Assembly (NCBI GenBank): GCA_963838095.1
Contig: CAWIPO010000008.1
Coordinates: forward strand, 186,001-250,000
DNA: 64,000 nt
DNA from: CAWCGU01 sp963838095
Lineage (GTDB): Bacteria; Actinomycetota; Thermoleophilia; Solirubrobacterales; 70-9
Reading direction: 5' to 3'
This document shows positions 35,869 through 44,543 of the stretch, one piece after another; positions within the stretch are counted from its first letter, which is position 1, and each line of letters begins with the position of its first letter. The notes under the pieces were generated by a model. It did not search any database, was not told the DNA's origin, and saw only the letters and a list, made by a program, of their open reading frames with translations. Made by a program: the position numbers and the translations under genes.

Positions 35869-37205
35869 GCGCTATGCACAGGCGACTCGACGCCGGGACG
35901 GCGTGGCTCAGAACCCGCACCGGCCGGCGGGTGGTCGGGGTATCCACGCTGCTGCTCGCGGCCTTCGCGCTGTTCCTCGCAGTCTCGAAGCCCGATCCGT
36001 TCACCAGCACCACCCGCTATTGGGCCGAGCTCGACACCGTCAGGGGGCTCGGCAGCATCGATCGGGACATTCGCCTCGCCGGAGTCAACGTCGGGCATAT
36101 CGGAGAGGTGAAGCGGGTCGGCGACGACGCCGTGATCGAGCTGGTGATGGAGCAGGACATCCCGGTGAAGACGGATGCGACCGTGCGTCTGCGGCCCCAC
36201 ACGCTGTTCGAGGGCTCCGCGTTCATCGACCTCTCGCCCGGCAGCCCCAGCGCGCCGGCACTCGAGGAGGAAGCGACGTTGCCCATCGAGCAGACCTCGA
36301 TCTACACGTCGCTCGACGAGGCGACGCGGCTGCTGCGCAAGCCGATCCGGGAAAGCCTGCGTGATCTGCTCGAGGTCGGCGCGAAGACGCTTCGCGGCGA
36401 CGCGATCGAGGGCACCCAGCAGCTGCTCGGTGCCGCTCCGCAGCTGATGCGCCAGATCGGGCCCACGTCGCGGGCGCTTCAGGGCGAGCACCGCAAGGAG
36501 CTCGCCGGCGCGATCGACGGGCTCTCCGCCACCGTGCGCGGCGTCGCAGCCCGCGAGGAGCGAATCGGTCCCTTGCTGGCCTCGACCAACCGAACCCTGG
36601 CGGCACTCGAGGTCGATGGGGGTGCACCGCTCGACGCGACGCTCGCCGCGCTCCCCGGGGCGCTCGAGGAGCTCGTGCAAGGGGCACCGTCGGTGCTTGC
36701 CCTGATCGACCGCACCGATGGGCTCGCCGCCGCGGTCAACCCCGCCTTCGCCGATCTCACCCCGGCCGCCTCCGAGCTTCAGCCGCTGCTCGAGCAGGCG
36801 ATTCCGGTGCTGAAGGACGTGACGCCGATGATCTCCGACCTGCGTGTGGTGCTGGCGCCGCTTGCCGACGCCGCACCGGTGGTCGTGAGGCTGATCAACG
36901 AGCTCGAACCCGGGGCGCGGACGCTCGTCAACGACGTGCTTCCCGTGCTGAGCGGACCTTCGCGGCTGGGCCTGCCGACATACATGCAGCTGCTGAACAC
37001 GTTCGCCGCCACCGCCGGTGCCTCGCGGCCCTACGAGACAACCGCTCAGGACCCCACCGGCAGCGGCCACATGATCAGGCTCGGGATGTACCTCGACCCG
37101 GAGGGATTCTCGACCGGCCCGCTTCGCCCGGCCTGCGATTCGATCGCCCTTATCAACCCCGACGTCGCCGTCGCCCTCGAGGGGCTCGGCTTCTGCATCC
37201 CATGA
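35865..37205 (+). CDS. mceD: MCE family protein D
   Basis: 446 aa. Anchor helix at about 23-42, MCE domain containing YWAELDTVRGLGSIDRDIRL and AGVNVGHIGEVKRVGDD, followed by the helical region and a C-terminal segment ending with Cys residues (RPACDSIAL, LGFCIP) like its neighbours. ATG 35865 overlaps the mceC stop; a second in-frame ATG occurs four codons in. Confidence 0.9.
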   Translation: MSAMHRRLDAGTAWLRTRTGRRVVGVSTLLLAAFALFLAVSKPDPFTSTTRYWAELDTVRGLGSIDRDIRLAGVNVGHIGEVKRVGDDAVIELVMEQDIPVKTDATVRLRPHTLFEGSAFIDLSPGSPSAPALEEEATLPIEQTSIYTSLDEATRLLRKPIRESLRDLLEVGAKTLRGDAIEGTQQLLGAAPQLMRQIGPTSRALQGEHRKELAGAIDGLSATVRGVAAREERIGPLLASTNRTLAALEVDGGAPLDATLAALPGALEELVQGAPSVLALIDRTDGLAAAVNPAFADLTPAASELQPLLEQAIPVLKDVTPMISDLRVVLAPLADAAPVVVRLINELEPGARTLVNDVLPVLSGPSRLGLPTYMQLLNTFAATAGASRPYETTAQDPTGSGHMIRLGMYLDPEGFSTGPLRPACDSIALINPDVAVALEGLGFCIP

Positions 37206-38656
37206 GCACGGAAACGAGCACGGCCAAGAGGATCCTTACGGCACCGGTCAGGTTCGTCCGCGCCCTCGGGCAGTTCTTCAACCCGCGCCTGAAGGCCGGC
37301 CGGATCCCGCTCGGGCGCCTGGCGATCGTGGTCGAGCTCGTGATCGCGCTTCTCTTCGTCGGCTACACCCTGAACAAGAAGTCGATCCGCCTGCCGTTTG
37401 CCTCCGACCCCTACGTGGTGCAGATCGTCTTCGCCGAGGCGAAGGGGCTCGACAGGTTCGACCAGCCTGCAGCCGCGATCGCCGGCTCCAACGCCGGCCG
37501 GGTAACACACGTCAGCTACGAGGACGGGCGGTCGATCGCCACCCTCACGCTCGAGCCCTCGGCTCGCGGCAAGATCTTCGCCGACGCCACCGCCGCCCTG
37601 CGGCCCGGGAGCGCGATCCAGAACCTGGTCGTCAACGTCGACCCCGGCTCCCCGGAGGCCGGGCCGCTGCCCGACGGAGCGCCGATTCCACAGTCCCAGT
37701 CCACCGGGTACGTGGCGGTCGACGAGCTCACAAGTGTCCTCGACGCAGACACCCAGGCCTATGTCCAGATCCTGGTCAGCGAGGCCTCGCGCGGCATCCG
37801 GGGAGTAGAGAGCGAGCTCCGCGACGCGCTCGCCGAGCTGGGGCGCATCGCCGAGACGGCGACGCCGATCTCACGGGCGCTGTACGAGCGCCGCAGGCTG
37901 CTGACCCGGCTCACCGGGCACCTCGACGTCATCTTCAAGACCCTGAAGCTGCGCGGCGATGAGCTCGGGGAGGCGATCGACGCCGGCGCGGCGACGCTCG
38001 AGGTGAGCGCGATCCGCGAGACCGAGCTCGCCGAGGTGACCCGCGGGCTCGCTCCCCTGGTGATGGAGGCCGAGCGCTCGCTCCGCGAAACCAGCGCGCT
38101 CGCGTCACTTCTCGTCCCGGCGCTCGACCAGCTCGTTCCGGCCGCCGACGCGTTGCCGGATGCGGCCTCCGAGCTGAGGGCCCTGATCCCGATCGCGAGC
38201 GGGACCTTCGACCAGGTCGAATCGCTGGTGGAACATGCGCGCTATCCGCTCGAGCTGCTGGTTGACGGAACGCGGGGGATCGCGCAGAGGCTGAGGACTC
38301 AGATTCCGGTCGTTCAGGACCTCACCCTGAGGGCGCAGCTCCTCAACCAGTACAAGGTCGGGCAGCAGCAGTTCGCGGATCTCTGGAGCGGGGCGTTCTC
38401 GGTCAACGACAACCTCGGCCCCTACGGGCAGGTCGCCGGACTGAAGGTCGAGTCGCCACGGCCGGAAAACTTCGCGCTTTCGAGCTCCTCGGGGGCCGTA
38501 AGCGGCGGCGAGGACTCGCGGATGATGACCCAGCTGGCGGGGGCGCTTGAGAACTTCTGTGTCGTCGAGGGCGACCTCGCCTGCCTGCTGCGCTTTTCGA
38601 CGCCGGGGCTCCCGGCGGATCCCGTCAACCAGTCGCTGGTGGTGGGGAGCGGGTAG
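37202..38656 (+). CDS. mceE: MCE family protein E
   Basis: 484 aa. Anchor at about 40-60 after a basic N-terminus, MCE domain (YVVQIVFAEAKGLDRFDQPA, AGSNAGRVTHVSYEDG), helical region, and a C-terminal domain with CVVEGDLACLLRF. There is no lipobox, although position E (LprK) is a lipoprotein in mycobacterial Mce operons. The stop is directly followed by mceF. Confidence 0.88.
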   Translation: MSTETSTAKRILTAPVRFVRALGQFFNPRLKAGRIPLGRLAIVVELVIALLFVGYTLNKKSIRLPFASDPYVVQIVFAEAKGLDRFDQPAAAIAGSNAGRVTHVSYEDGRSIATLTLEPSARGKIFADATAALRPGSAIQNLVVNVDPGSPEAGPLPDGAPIPQSQSTGYVAVDELTSVLDADTQAYVQILVSEASRGIRGVESELRDALAELGRIAETATPISRALYERRRLLTRLTGHLDVIFKTLKLRGDELGEAIDAGAATLEVSAIRETELAEVTRGLAPLVMEAERSLRETSALASLLVPALDQLVPAADALPDAASELRALIPIASGTFDQVESLVEHARYPLELLVDGTRGIAQRLRTQIPVVQDLTLRAQLLNQYKVGQQQFADLWSGAFSVNDNLGPYGQVAGLKVESPRPENFALSSSSGAVSGGEDSRMMTQLAGALENFCVVEGDLACLLRFSTPGLPADPVNQSLVVGSG

Positions 38657-40000
38657 ATGGACCATCGGATCTCGAAGACCGGAGTCGCGCTCTGCATCGT
38701 GCTGACGCTGCTCGCGGCCGCCACGTTCATCTACCTGAACCAGGCGTTCGAGGGGCCGAGCGCAACCAGCGCGATCGGGCCCGACAGCTACGAGGTCACG
38801 GCCACGTTCAAGGACACCGAGGCGCTGCCGACGAAGCAGCCGGTGCTCGCCAAGGGCGTCGAGGTCGGCAAGGTGACGAGCGTCGACTACGAGAGCGAGA
38901 CCGCCAGCGGAATGGTCACCTTCACCGTCGACGACGAGTACGCGCCCATATACAAGGACGCGACGGTGATCATCGGCGAGCGCAGCGTGCTCGGCGATCC
39001 GTACCTGAACCTCGACTTCGGCTCGGAGGCAGCCGGCGAGCTCGAGTCCGGGACCGAGATCGTCTCGGCCCCCAGCGTCGATTTCGACGAGGCGTTCGAT
39101 TGGCTCGACGAGACCGGTCGCCGCCACCTGCGTAACCTCATCGACACGCTCGGGGAGGGGACGGGAGATCCGGAGGACGGAGCACGTCTGAACGGCACCA
39201 TCGGCGGGCTGCAGCGAACGCTGGTGCAGCTGAACGAGATTACCGACACCCTGGAGAACCAGGAGGAGGATCTCGCCGGGCTGGTCAGCGACACGAGCAT
39301 CGTCGTGGGAGAGCTGGGCGATCGCGAACGGGCATTGCGGACGATCGTGGGAGCGGGCAGGGTGACCCTGGACACGGCGGCGGCGAACACGGCATCGCTC
39401 GAGGAGGCGCTCGTCGAGCTTCCGCTATTGCTCGATTCCGGCCAGACGACACTCGCGGCAGCCCGCCCGCTGCTGGTCGAAGCGACCCCCCTGGTCAGCG
39501 ACCTGCGCGTCCTCACCCCCCAGCTCGAGCCGGTGGTCGATTCGCTCGAGCCGCTCTCGTTGGACGCGGCAAGCGTGATCGCGGGGCTCGAGCCGCTGCG
39601 CGAGGCGTCCGAGCCGGCATTCAAGACGCTGCTGGAGATCCTCCAGCTCACGCCGCCACTGATCGATGGACTCGTTCCCGGGATGCGCAACCTCGTCTCG
39701 TCGCTGCGATACATCGAACCGCGGGCGCAGAGCATCGGCGCCTTCTTCGCCAACACCACCAGCGCCACGCAGAGCGGCGACTCGGTCGGCAGGTGGGCCC
39801 GCTTCCACCTGATCTTCGAGGACGGCACGTACACCGACTCGCCGCTGCCGGCGACCTGCTATCCGGAAGACGACGTCCCGGTCAACGTCGGCGTCTGCAA
39901 CAACGCCTTCCCGGAGGCCGGGGACGCGCTCGACCCGGAGCCCTTCGTCCCGGGCTCGTACGAGCGGCTGATGCCCTTCGACGTTCCCCCGCCGCCTTAG
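38657..40000 (+). CDS. mceF: MCE family protein F
   Basis: 447 aa. Anchor at about 9-29, MCE domain with SYEVTATFKDTEALPTKQPV and VLAKGVEVGKVTSVDYES, long helical region, and a hydrophilic end with paired Cys (ATCYPEDD, VGVCNN). Last of six mce genes; its stop TAG overlaps the GTG of the SCP2-like gene by one base. Confidence 0.9.
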   Translation: MDHRISKTGVALCIVLTLLAAATFIYLNQAFEGPSATSAIGPDSYEVTATFKDTEALPTKQPVLAKGVEVGKVTSVDYESETASGMVTFTVDDEYAPIYKDATVIIGERSVLGDPYLNLDFGSEAAGELESGTEIVSAPSVDFDEAFDWLDETGRRHLRNLIDTLGEGTGDPEDGARLNGTIGGLQRTLVQLNEITDTLENQEEDLAGLVSDTSIVVGELGDRERALRTIVGAGRVTLDTAAANTASLEEALVELPLLLDSGQTTLAAARPLLVEATPLVSDLRVLTPQLEPVVDSLEPLSLDAASVIAGLEPLREASEPAFKTLLEILQLTPPLIDGLVPGMRNLVSSLRYIEPRAQSIGAFFANTTSATQSGDSVGRWARFHLIFEDGTYTDSPLPATCYPEDDVPVNVGVCNNAFPEAGDALDPEPFVPGSYERLMPFDVPPPP

Positions 40001-40473
40001 TGTCTGCCGCCAGAATGCCGTCCAAGCCACCGATCGACCTCGATGCGCCGCCGGCGGAGGTGTTCGCCGCGATCACCGCGCTGGACGACTCGGAGTTCGA
40101 GGCACTGATGGACGATTCGAAACGGCGACCGCTCGTGATCGATGCGCTGGTGGCTCACCTCGCAGGACAGTTCCGGCCCGAGAAGGCCGACGATCTCGAG
40201 GCGGTGATCCACGTCAAGTTGTGGGACCGGCCGGAGGGTGGCTACGACCACCACGAGCTAGTGATTCGCGACGGCGAGTGCCACGCCTCGAACGCGCCGG
40301 AGAATGAGCCGGACCTGACGCTGAAGGTGCGCCCCACCGATCTGCGCGGGATCGTGACCGGGAAGTCGGGGCCCAGGCGCCTCGCTCTGCGCGGGCGGCT
40401 GCGCGTGCTCGGCGACCTCGGACTGGGGATGCGGCTCTCGGAGCTGTTCGATTTCTCGGCTGGCAGGCGCTGA
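40000..40473 (+). CDS. SCP2-type sterol/lipid-binding domain protein
   Basis: 157 aa, soluble. The pattern AVIHVKLWDRPEGGYDHHEL, IRDGECHA, PDLTLKVRPTDLRGIVTGK followed by RLALRGRLRVLGD is that of SCP2 lipid-transfer domains. GTG 40000 overlaps the mceF stop (TAGTG), so it is probably translated with the transporter; ATG 40015 is an alternative start. A cytosolic lipid carrier receiving imported lipid is a plausible role. Confidence 0.75.
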   Translation: MSAARMPSKPPIDLDAPPAEVFAAITALDDSEFEALMDDSKRRPLVIDALVAHLAGQFRPEKADDLEAVIHVKLWDRPEGGYDHHELVIRDGECHASNAPENEPDLTLKVRPTDLRGIVTGKSGPRRLALRGRLRVLGDLGLGMRLSELFDFSAGRR

Positions 40474-40541
40474 GAAACAAACAATGCAGTTGTATGGTAA
40501 CCTCGTGGCCACTACTGAAGTCGATCCCGAGGGGAGACGCA

Positions 40542-40970
40542 ATGCCGACCGTCATCCGCACCATCGAAGTCCCGCAGGCGCCGGAGGAGATCTGGGCCGT
40601 CGGCGCGGACTTCAGCCGCTACCCGGAGTGGAACCAGACCCACGCGGGGTTTCCCGAGGGTCCGCCTGAGCTGGTTGAGGGAACGAAGTTCCGCGAGCGG
40701 GTGACGATCATGGGCATGCCGGGGGAGGTCACCTGGACGATCACCGAGGTCGTCGAGCCGACGCGGTTCGCGCTCGAGGGCGAGGGGCCAATGGGGATCA
40801 AGCTCGGAGCTGCGCTGGAGCTGACCCCGAACGGAGCCGGCACGACGGGCGCGATGGAGGCGAGCTTCGACGGCGGCCCGCTGATCGGCCCGCTCGGAGA
40901 TGCGGTCGCGAAGGCGACCGAGAAGGCCACCGACGCGTCACTGGAGAAGCTGGGCGCGCTGATCGGCTAG
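40542..40970 (+). CDS. SRPBCC family protein
   Basis: 142 aa of the START/Bet v1-like fold: VIRTIEVPQAPEEIWAVGAD, FSRYPEWN, FRERVTIMGMPGEVTWTITE, ending in the long C-terminal helix. It has no catalytic signature; such proteins bind lipids or aromatic ligands. The ATG follows GAGGGGAGA. Last gene of the mce transcription unit or first of the next. Confidence 0.8.
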   Translation: MPTVIRTIEVPQAPEEIWAVGADFSRYPEWNQTHAGFPEGPPELVEGTKFRERVTIMGMPGEVTWTITEVVEPTRFALEGEGPMGIKLGAALELTPNGAGTTGAMEASFDGGPLIGPLGDAVAKATEKATDASLEKLGALIG

Positions 40971-41016
40971 TGCGGGCGAGCGCCCACCCCGCCGACCACG
41001 CCACGAGCGAACCACT

Positions 41017-42159
41017 GTGTCAGTCGCCGAAGCTTCCGCCGCCTCTCTGCTGCTGAGCGAGGAGCGTGAGGAGTTCCGCCGCTCCGTTCGCGGGTTCCTC
41101 GAGCGCGTTTCGCCGCAGCCGGAGGTGCGGCGGCTGATGGACACCGACGAGGGCTACGACGCCGACGTCTGGCGGCAGATGGCCAAGCAGCCGGCGCTGC
41201 AGGGCGTCGCGATCCCGGAGCAGCATGGGGGAGGGGGCTTCTCCTACAGCGAGCTGGTGATCGTCTTCGAGGAGATGGGGCGGGTTCTTTTTCCGGGGCC
41301 GTTCCTGTCGACCGTCGGGCTGGCTGCCAACGCGCTGCTCGTCGCGGGGGACGAGGAGGCCCGTCGCGACTATCTGCCGGCGATCGCGGCCGGCGAACTG
41401 ATCGCCACCCTGGCGCTGACCGAGGACGGCGGCCGCTGGGATGAGGGCGGATTGGGGCTGACGGCCTCCGGGTCGGGCTCGGGCTACACGCTCGACGGCC
41501 ACAAGATGTATGTGCTCGACGGGCACGTCGTGCAGTTGCTGCTCGTCGTCGCCCGGACCGCCGACCACGGAATCGGCATCTTCGCCGTCGATGCCGACGC
41601 GCCCGGCCTCGAGCGCACCCAGCTGGTGACGATGGACCGGACCCGCAAGCAGGCCCGGCTCGAGTTCGCGGGCACGCCCGCGCGCCCGATCGGCCCGCTG
41701 GATGACGGTTGGAAGACCGTGGCCGGTGTGCTCGACCGGGCGGCCGTGCTGCTGGCAGCCGAGTCGGCCGGCGGCGCCGCCCGCTGCCTCGAGACCGCGA
41801 CCGCATACGCCAACGAGCGCGTCCAGTTCGGCCGCCCGATCGGCTCCTTCCAGGCGATCAAGCACAAATGTGCCGACCTGCTGGTGGAGGCCGAATCGGC
41901 GAAGTCAGCCGCCTACTACGCCGGCTGGGCCGCCGCCGAGGACGAGGAAGAGCTGGCGGTGGCCGCGCCGCTGGCGAAGGCCTACTGCTCGGAGGCCTTC
42001 ACGCACGCCGCCCGCGAGAACATCCAGATCCACGGCGGCATCGGCGTCACCTGGGAGCACCCCGCCCACCTCTACCTGAAGCGCGCCAAGACCTCAGAGC
42101 TGCTGCTCGGCGACCCCGCCTACCACCGCGAGCTGCTGGCGCAGCGGGTGGGGGTGTAG
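41017..42159 (+). CDS. acyl-CoA dehydrogenase
   Basis: 380 aa. FAD-binding ALTEDGGRWDEGG, the RVQFGRPIGSFQAIKH segment and the C-terminal IQIHGGIGVTWEHPAHLYLKR are standard for the family. No obvious catalytic Glu at the usual short-chain position; such paralogues often work as heterotetramers in sterol side-chain degradation. GTG 41017 start. It lies downstream of the lipid importer, which fits beta-oxidation of imported lipid. Confidence 0.9.
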   Translation: MSVAEASAASLLLSEEREEFRRSVRGFLERVSPQPEVRRLMDTDEGYDADVWRQMAKQPALQGVAIPEQHGGGGFSYSELVIVFEEMGRVLFPGPFLSTVGLAANALLVAGDEEARRDYLPAIAAGELIATLALTEDGGRWDEGGLGLTASGSGSGYTLDGHKMYVLDGHVVQLLLVVARTADHGIGIFAVDADAPGLERTQLVTMDRTRKQARLEFAGTPARPIGPLDDGWKTVAGVLDRAAVLLAAESAGGAARCLETATAYANERVQFGRPIGSFQAIKHKCADLLVEAESAKSAAYYAGWAAAEDEEELAVAAPLAKAYCSEAFTHAARENIQIHGGIGVTWEHPAHLYLKRAKTSELLLGDPAYHRELLAQRVGV

Positions 42160-42180
42160 CGCCTGCTCTGGCCGGTCCGC

Positions 42181-42573
42181 TCAGCTCCAGCCCGCGGCCC
42201 AGGCCTCCTTGTCGACGTTGTTCTCGAAGCGCACGATCTGGCCGTCGCGAACCTCGGCCGTGTGCTCGGCTGTGGCGTCTAGCTCCGCACCGCTTTTGTT
42301 CTTCCCTGTGAAGCGAACGCTGACAACGACGGTATCGCCCTGGTCGCTGGCGCCCTCGACGGTGCAGGCGAACTCGTCGAAGCTCTCCGGCACCTTGGCG
42401 AAGACATCGTTTGCGACGCTGTCGCGACCCCGGAACGTTCCTGACGGAGCATTCCCACCGCCGGGCTCGATCCACTCGATGTCGGGGTGATACCGCGCCA
42501 GCACGTCCTCGACCTTGCCGCTGTTGAACTCGTCGTAACCGCCCGTGACGAGATCGACGTTCTCCTGGGACAT
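42181..42573 (-). CDS. NTF2-like / SnoaL-like protein
   Basis: 130 aa: VDLVTGGYDEFNSGKVEDVLARYHPDIEW, FRGRDSV and a final GQIVRFENNVDKEAW are hallmarks of the SnoaL-like group. Different branch from the protein at 10121. Substrate unknown. It converges with the acyl-CoA dehydrogenase gene and stands alone. Confidence 0.82.
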   Translation of the reverse strand: MSQENVDLVTGGYDEFNSGKVEDVLARYHPDIEWIEPGGGNAPSGTFRGRDSVANDVFAKVPESFDEFACTVEGASDQGDTVVVSVRFTGKNKSGAELDATAEHTAEVRDGQIVRFENNVDKEAWAAGWS

Positions 42574-42766
42574 CTCGGTCTCCTTCCGCTGGGTGTCGGC
42601 TTAGGGGGCGACTCTACGAAGCCCCCAAGGAGCAGCTACCCGTCCCGGCAGGCGGCAACCACCGCGTCGACGCAGTAGCCGAAGCTGGTCAATCACGGGG
42701 ATAGAGTGTGTCTCGGCCATCTCGCGCCAACCTCTGAGCCGCGGTGAAGTTGCCTTCATCCTTGGC

Positions 42767-43381
42767 GTGCCAGCGGCGTGGGCGATCCTGCTCCTCTTCC
42801 ATCCCGGCGGGGAGCCCGACACGATCTATCTGAATTTGCAAGACGTGGTGGATCGATTCCTCGTGGTCCACCTCGGGATGCTGATCTTCATCCCGCTGTT
42901 TGCCGCTGCGGTCTATGTGCTGATGCGCGCTGTTGAGGGGACTGCTGCGCGCGTCAGCCGGTTTGCGCTAATTCCATTCGTCATCTTCTACGGAGCCTTC
43001 GAGACGTTGCAGGGAATCGGGGTCGGCACCCTCGTTGACGATCTGAACGGACTATCGGGAATCGATCAGGCGACACGTGAGGACCTAACCCAGGACTTCG
43101 CAGAGAACATCCTCTTTCGCGATTCAGGAGTCTTCGTGATCATCGGGACCCTCGCACTGGTGACAGCACTGATCGCCGCCGGGGTCGCCCTGCGCAGTCG
43201 CGCTGGAGCACCCCTTTCCGTGGCCATCTTGCTCGGCATCTCCCCGTTCCTGATCAGCGCCCACCCCCCGCCATACGGGCCCATCGGCCTGGTCCTCTTC
43301 ATCATCGCCGTCTTGCTCTTCCTGCGCAGCCAATCGACGGCCTCCCCGGCACCGACCTCAGTGGGCGCGGGTCCCCGCTAG
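42767..43381 (+). CDS. integral membrane protein of unknown function
   Basis: 204 aa with about six hydrophobic segments (for example LGMLIFIPLFAAAVYVLM, FALIPFVIFYGAFETL, PIGLVLFIIAVLLFLR). I do not recognise the family. The first usable start is GTG 42767, but the frame stays open upstream and reads RGEVAFILGVPAAW, which looks like the missing first helix; a start is absent there, perhaps lost by a base error. Base composition of 42.6-44.0 kb is less GC-rich than its surroundings. Confidence 0.65.
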   Translation: MPAAWAILLLFHPGGEPDTIYLNLQDVVDRFLVVHLGMLIFIPLFAAAVYVLMRAVEGTAARVSRFALIPFVIFYGAFETLQGIGVGTLVDDLNGLSGIDQATREDLTQDFAENILFRDSGVFVIIGTLALVTALIAAGVALRSRAGAPLSVAILLGISPFLISAHPPPYGPIGLVLFIIAVLLFLRSQSTASPAPTSVGAGPR

Positions 43382-43476
43382 CGGCATCGCTGGCGCACAC
43401 GACCCCTCCTACGGCGCACGGCTTTCAAGCTCTTCGGCTATAGCGGTGGTTTCGCTGAGAAGTTAGGCTGGGGGCG

Positions 43477-43977
43477 TTGAACGAGGGAAGGGGAGGACAA
43501 TTGCGGGTCTTGGTCCTCGTGGCCCTGCTCCTCGGAGCAGCTGGGCTTGTCCTGGGATTGGTGAGCATCCTCAAAGAGGACGAGGCAGACTCTGAGCGGC
43601 TCGCGCTAACCCTGACCGTGCAGGAAGGCGACTTTAAGGTGAACGACGTCGCTCCTCGGGCCACCTCCGAGGAGGACATCTCCTCCGGTGACTCATTTGT
43701 CTTTACCGGGGCCGTCTCCGGCGATCGGCAGGGCAAGCTCCTTGGAGCCTGCGAGGTCGCGGACGTAGGCGAGCCGACCTGTCAGGTCACCTACGCCTTC
43801 GATGATGGGGACGTCACTGGCGCCGGCATCCCCGACTTCAGCCAGCAGGCCGAGTCGTTCGAGATTGCGGTGACGGGTGGGACGGGTGCATACGAAGGCG
43901 CGCAGGGTCAGGTCGATGTGCATGAGAACGGACAGGCCACCCACGAGATGGCGCTCGTGCTTCCCGAAGACAACTGA
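43477..43977 (+). CDS. membrane-anchored dirigent/allene-oxide-cyclase-barrel-like protein
   Basis: 166 aa. The N-terminal helix (LRVLVLVALLLGAAGLVLGLV) is a signal anchor. The exported part has CEVADVGEPTCQVTYAF and VTGGTGAYEGAQGQVDV, the latter typical of the dirigent/AOC-barrel fold found in many actinobacterial secreted proteins. TTG 43477 is the only start compatible with the anchor. Function unknown. Confidence 0.68.
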   Translation: MNEGRGGQLRVLVLVALLLGAAGLVLGLVSILKEDEADSERLALTLTVQEGDFKVNDVAPRATSEEDISSGDSFVFTGAVSGDRQGKLLGACEVADVGEPTCQVTYAFDDGDVTGAGIPDFSQQAESFEIAVTGGTGAYEGAQGQVDVHENGQATHEMALVLPEDN

Positions 43978-43981
43978 CCCC

Positions 43982-44012
43982 CGGATCAGGCACCATGCCC
44001 GAGTCTGATCCG
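43982..44012 (+). terminator. hairpin after the barrel-like protein
   Basis: CGGATCAG (43982-43989) pairs perfectly with CTGATCCG (44005-44012). No T-run follows, so it may be a weak terminator or mRNA 3'-end structure. Confidence 0.4.
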
Positions 44013-44146
44013 TGAGTGCGCCCGGTGCTGTTCGCTTCGGCTTCTGACGAGGAGGAACAGCCGCCCGGGCCGCGCGACCATGAGTGGTGTTCAGCGCCGC
44101 GGCGTACCCCCGAAGATCCCGACCGACACACATCGAGGAGACCATC

Positions 44147-44533
44147 ATGAACACCGCAGGTAACGTTGCCCACACCCACCACGCGATCGACTACATCGAG
44201 TTCGCCGTCACCGATGTCGAGGTCGCCAAGGCTTTCTACGCTGCGGCGTTCGGCTGGTCGTTCGCGGACTACAGCCCCGAGTACGCCGGTATTCAGAGCG
44301 GCGGCAGGGAAGTGGGCGGCCTGCGACGCGACTCCGAGGTCCGCGCCGGGGGTCCGTTGGTGATCATGTTCTCCGAGGAGCTCGAGGGCAGCGTCGACGC
44401 GGTGACCGCCGCCGGCGGGACGATTCTCAAGCCGATCTACACATTCCCTGGCGGGCGCCGATTCCACTTCGCCGACCCCGCTGGCAACGAGCTCGCCGTC
44501 TGGTCGGATCGCTCGACGAACTCCGTCAGGTGA
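44147..44533 (+). CDS. VOC family (glyoxalase/bleomycin-resistance fold) protein
   Basis: 128 aa: IDYIEFAVTDVEVAKAFYAAAFGWSF, GGLRRD, and FHFADPAGNELAVWSD are typical of the vicinal-oxygen-chelate fold. Metal ligands cannot be fixed by eye. GAGGAG precedes ATG 44147, which selects it over an upstream frame. Converges with the acyl-CoA dehydrogenase operon. Confidence 0.85.
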   Translation: MNTAGNVAHTHHAIDYIEFAVTDVEVAKAFYAAAFGWSFADYSPEYAGIQSGGREVGGLRRDSEVRAGGPLVIMFSEELEGSVDAVTAAGGTILKPIYTFPGGRRFHFADPAGNELAVWSDRSTNSVR

Positions 44534-44543
44534 AGTCGGCTGA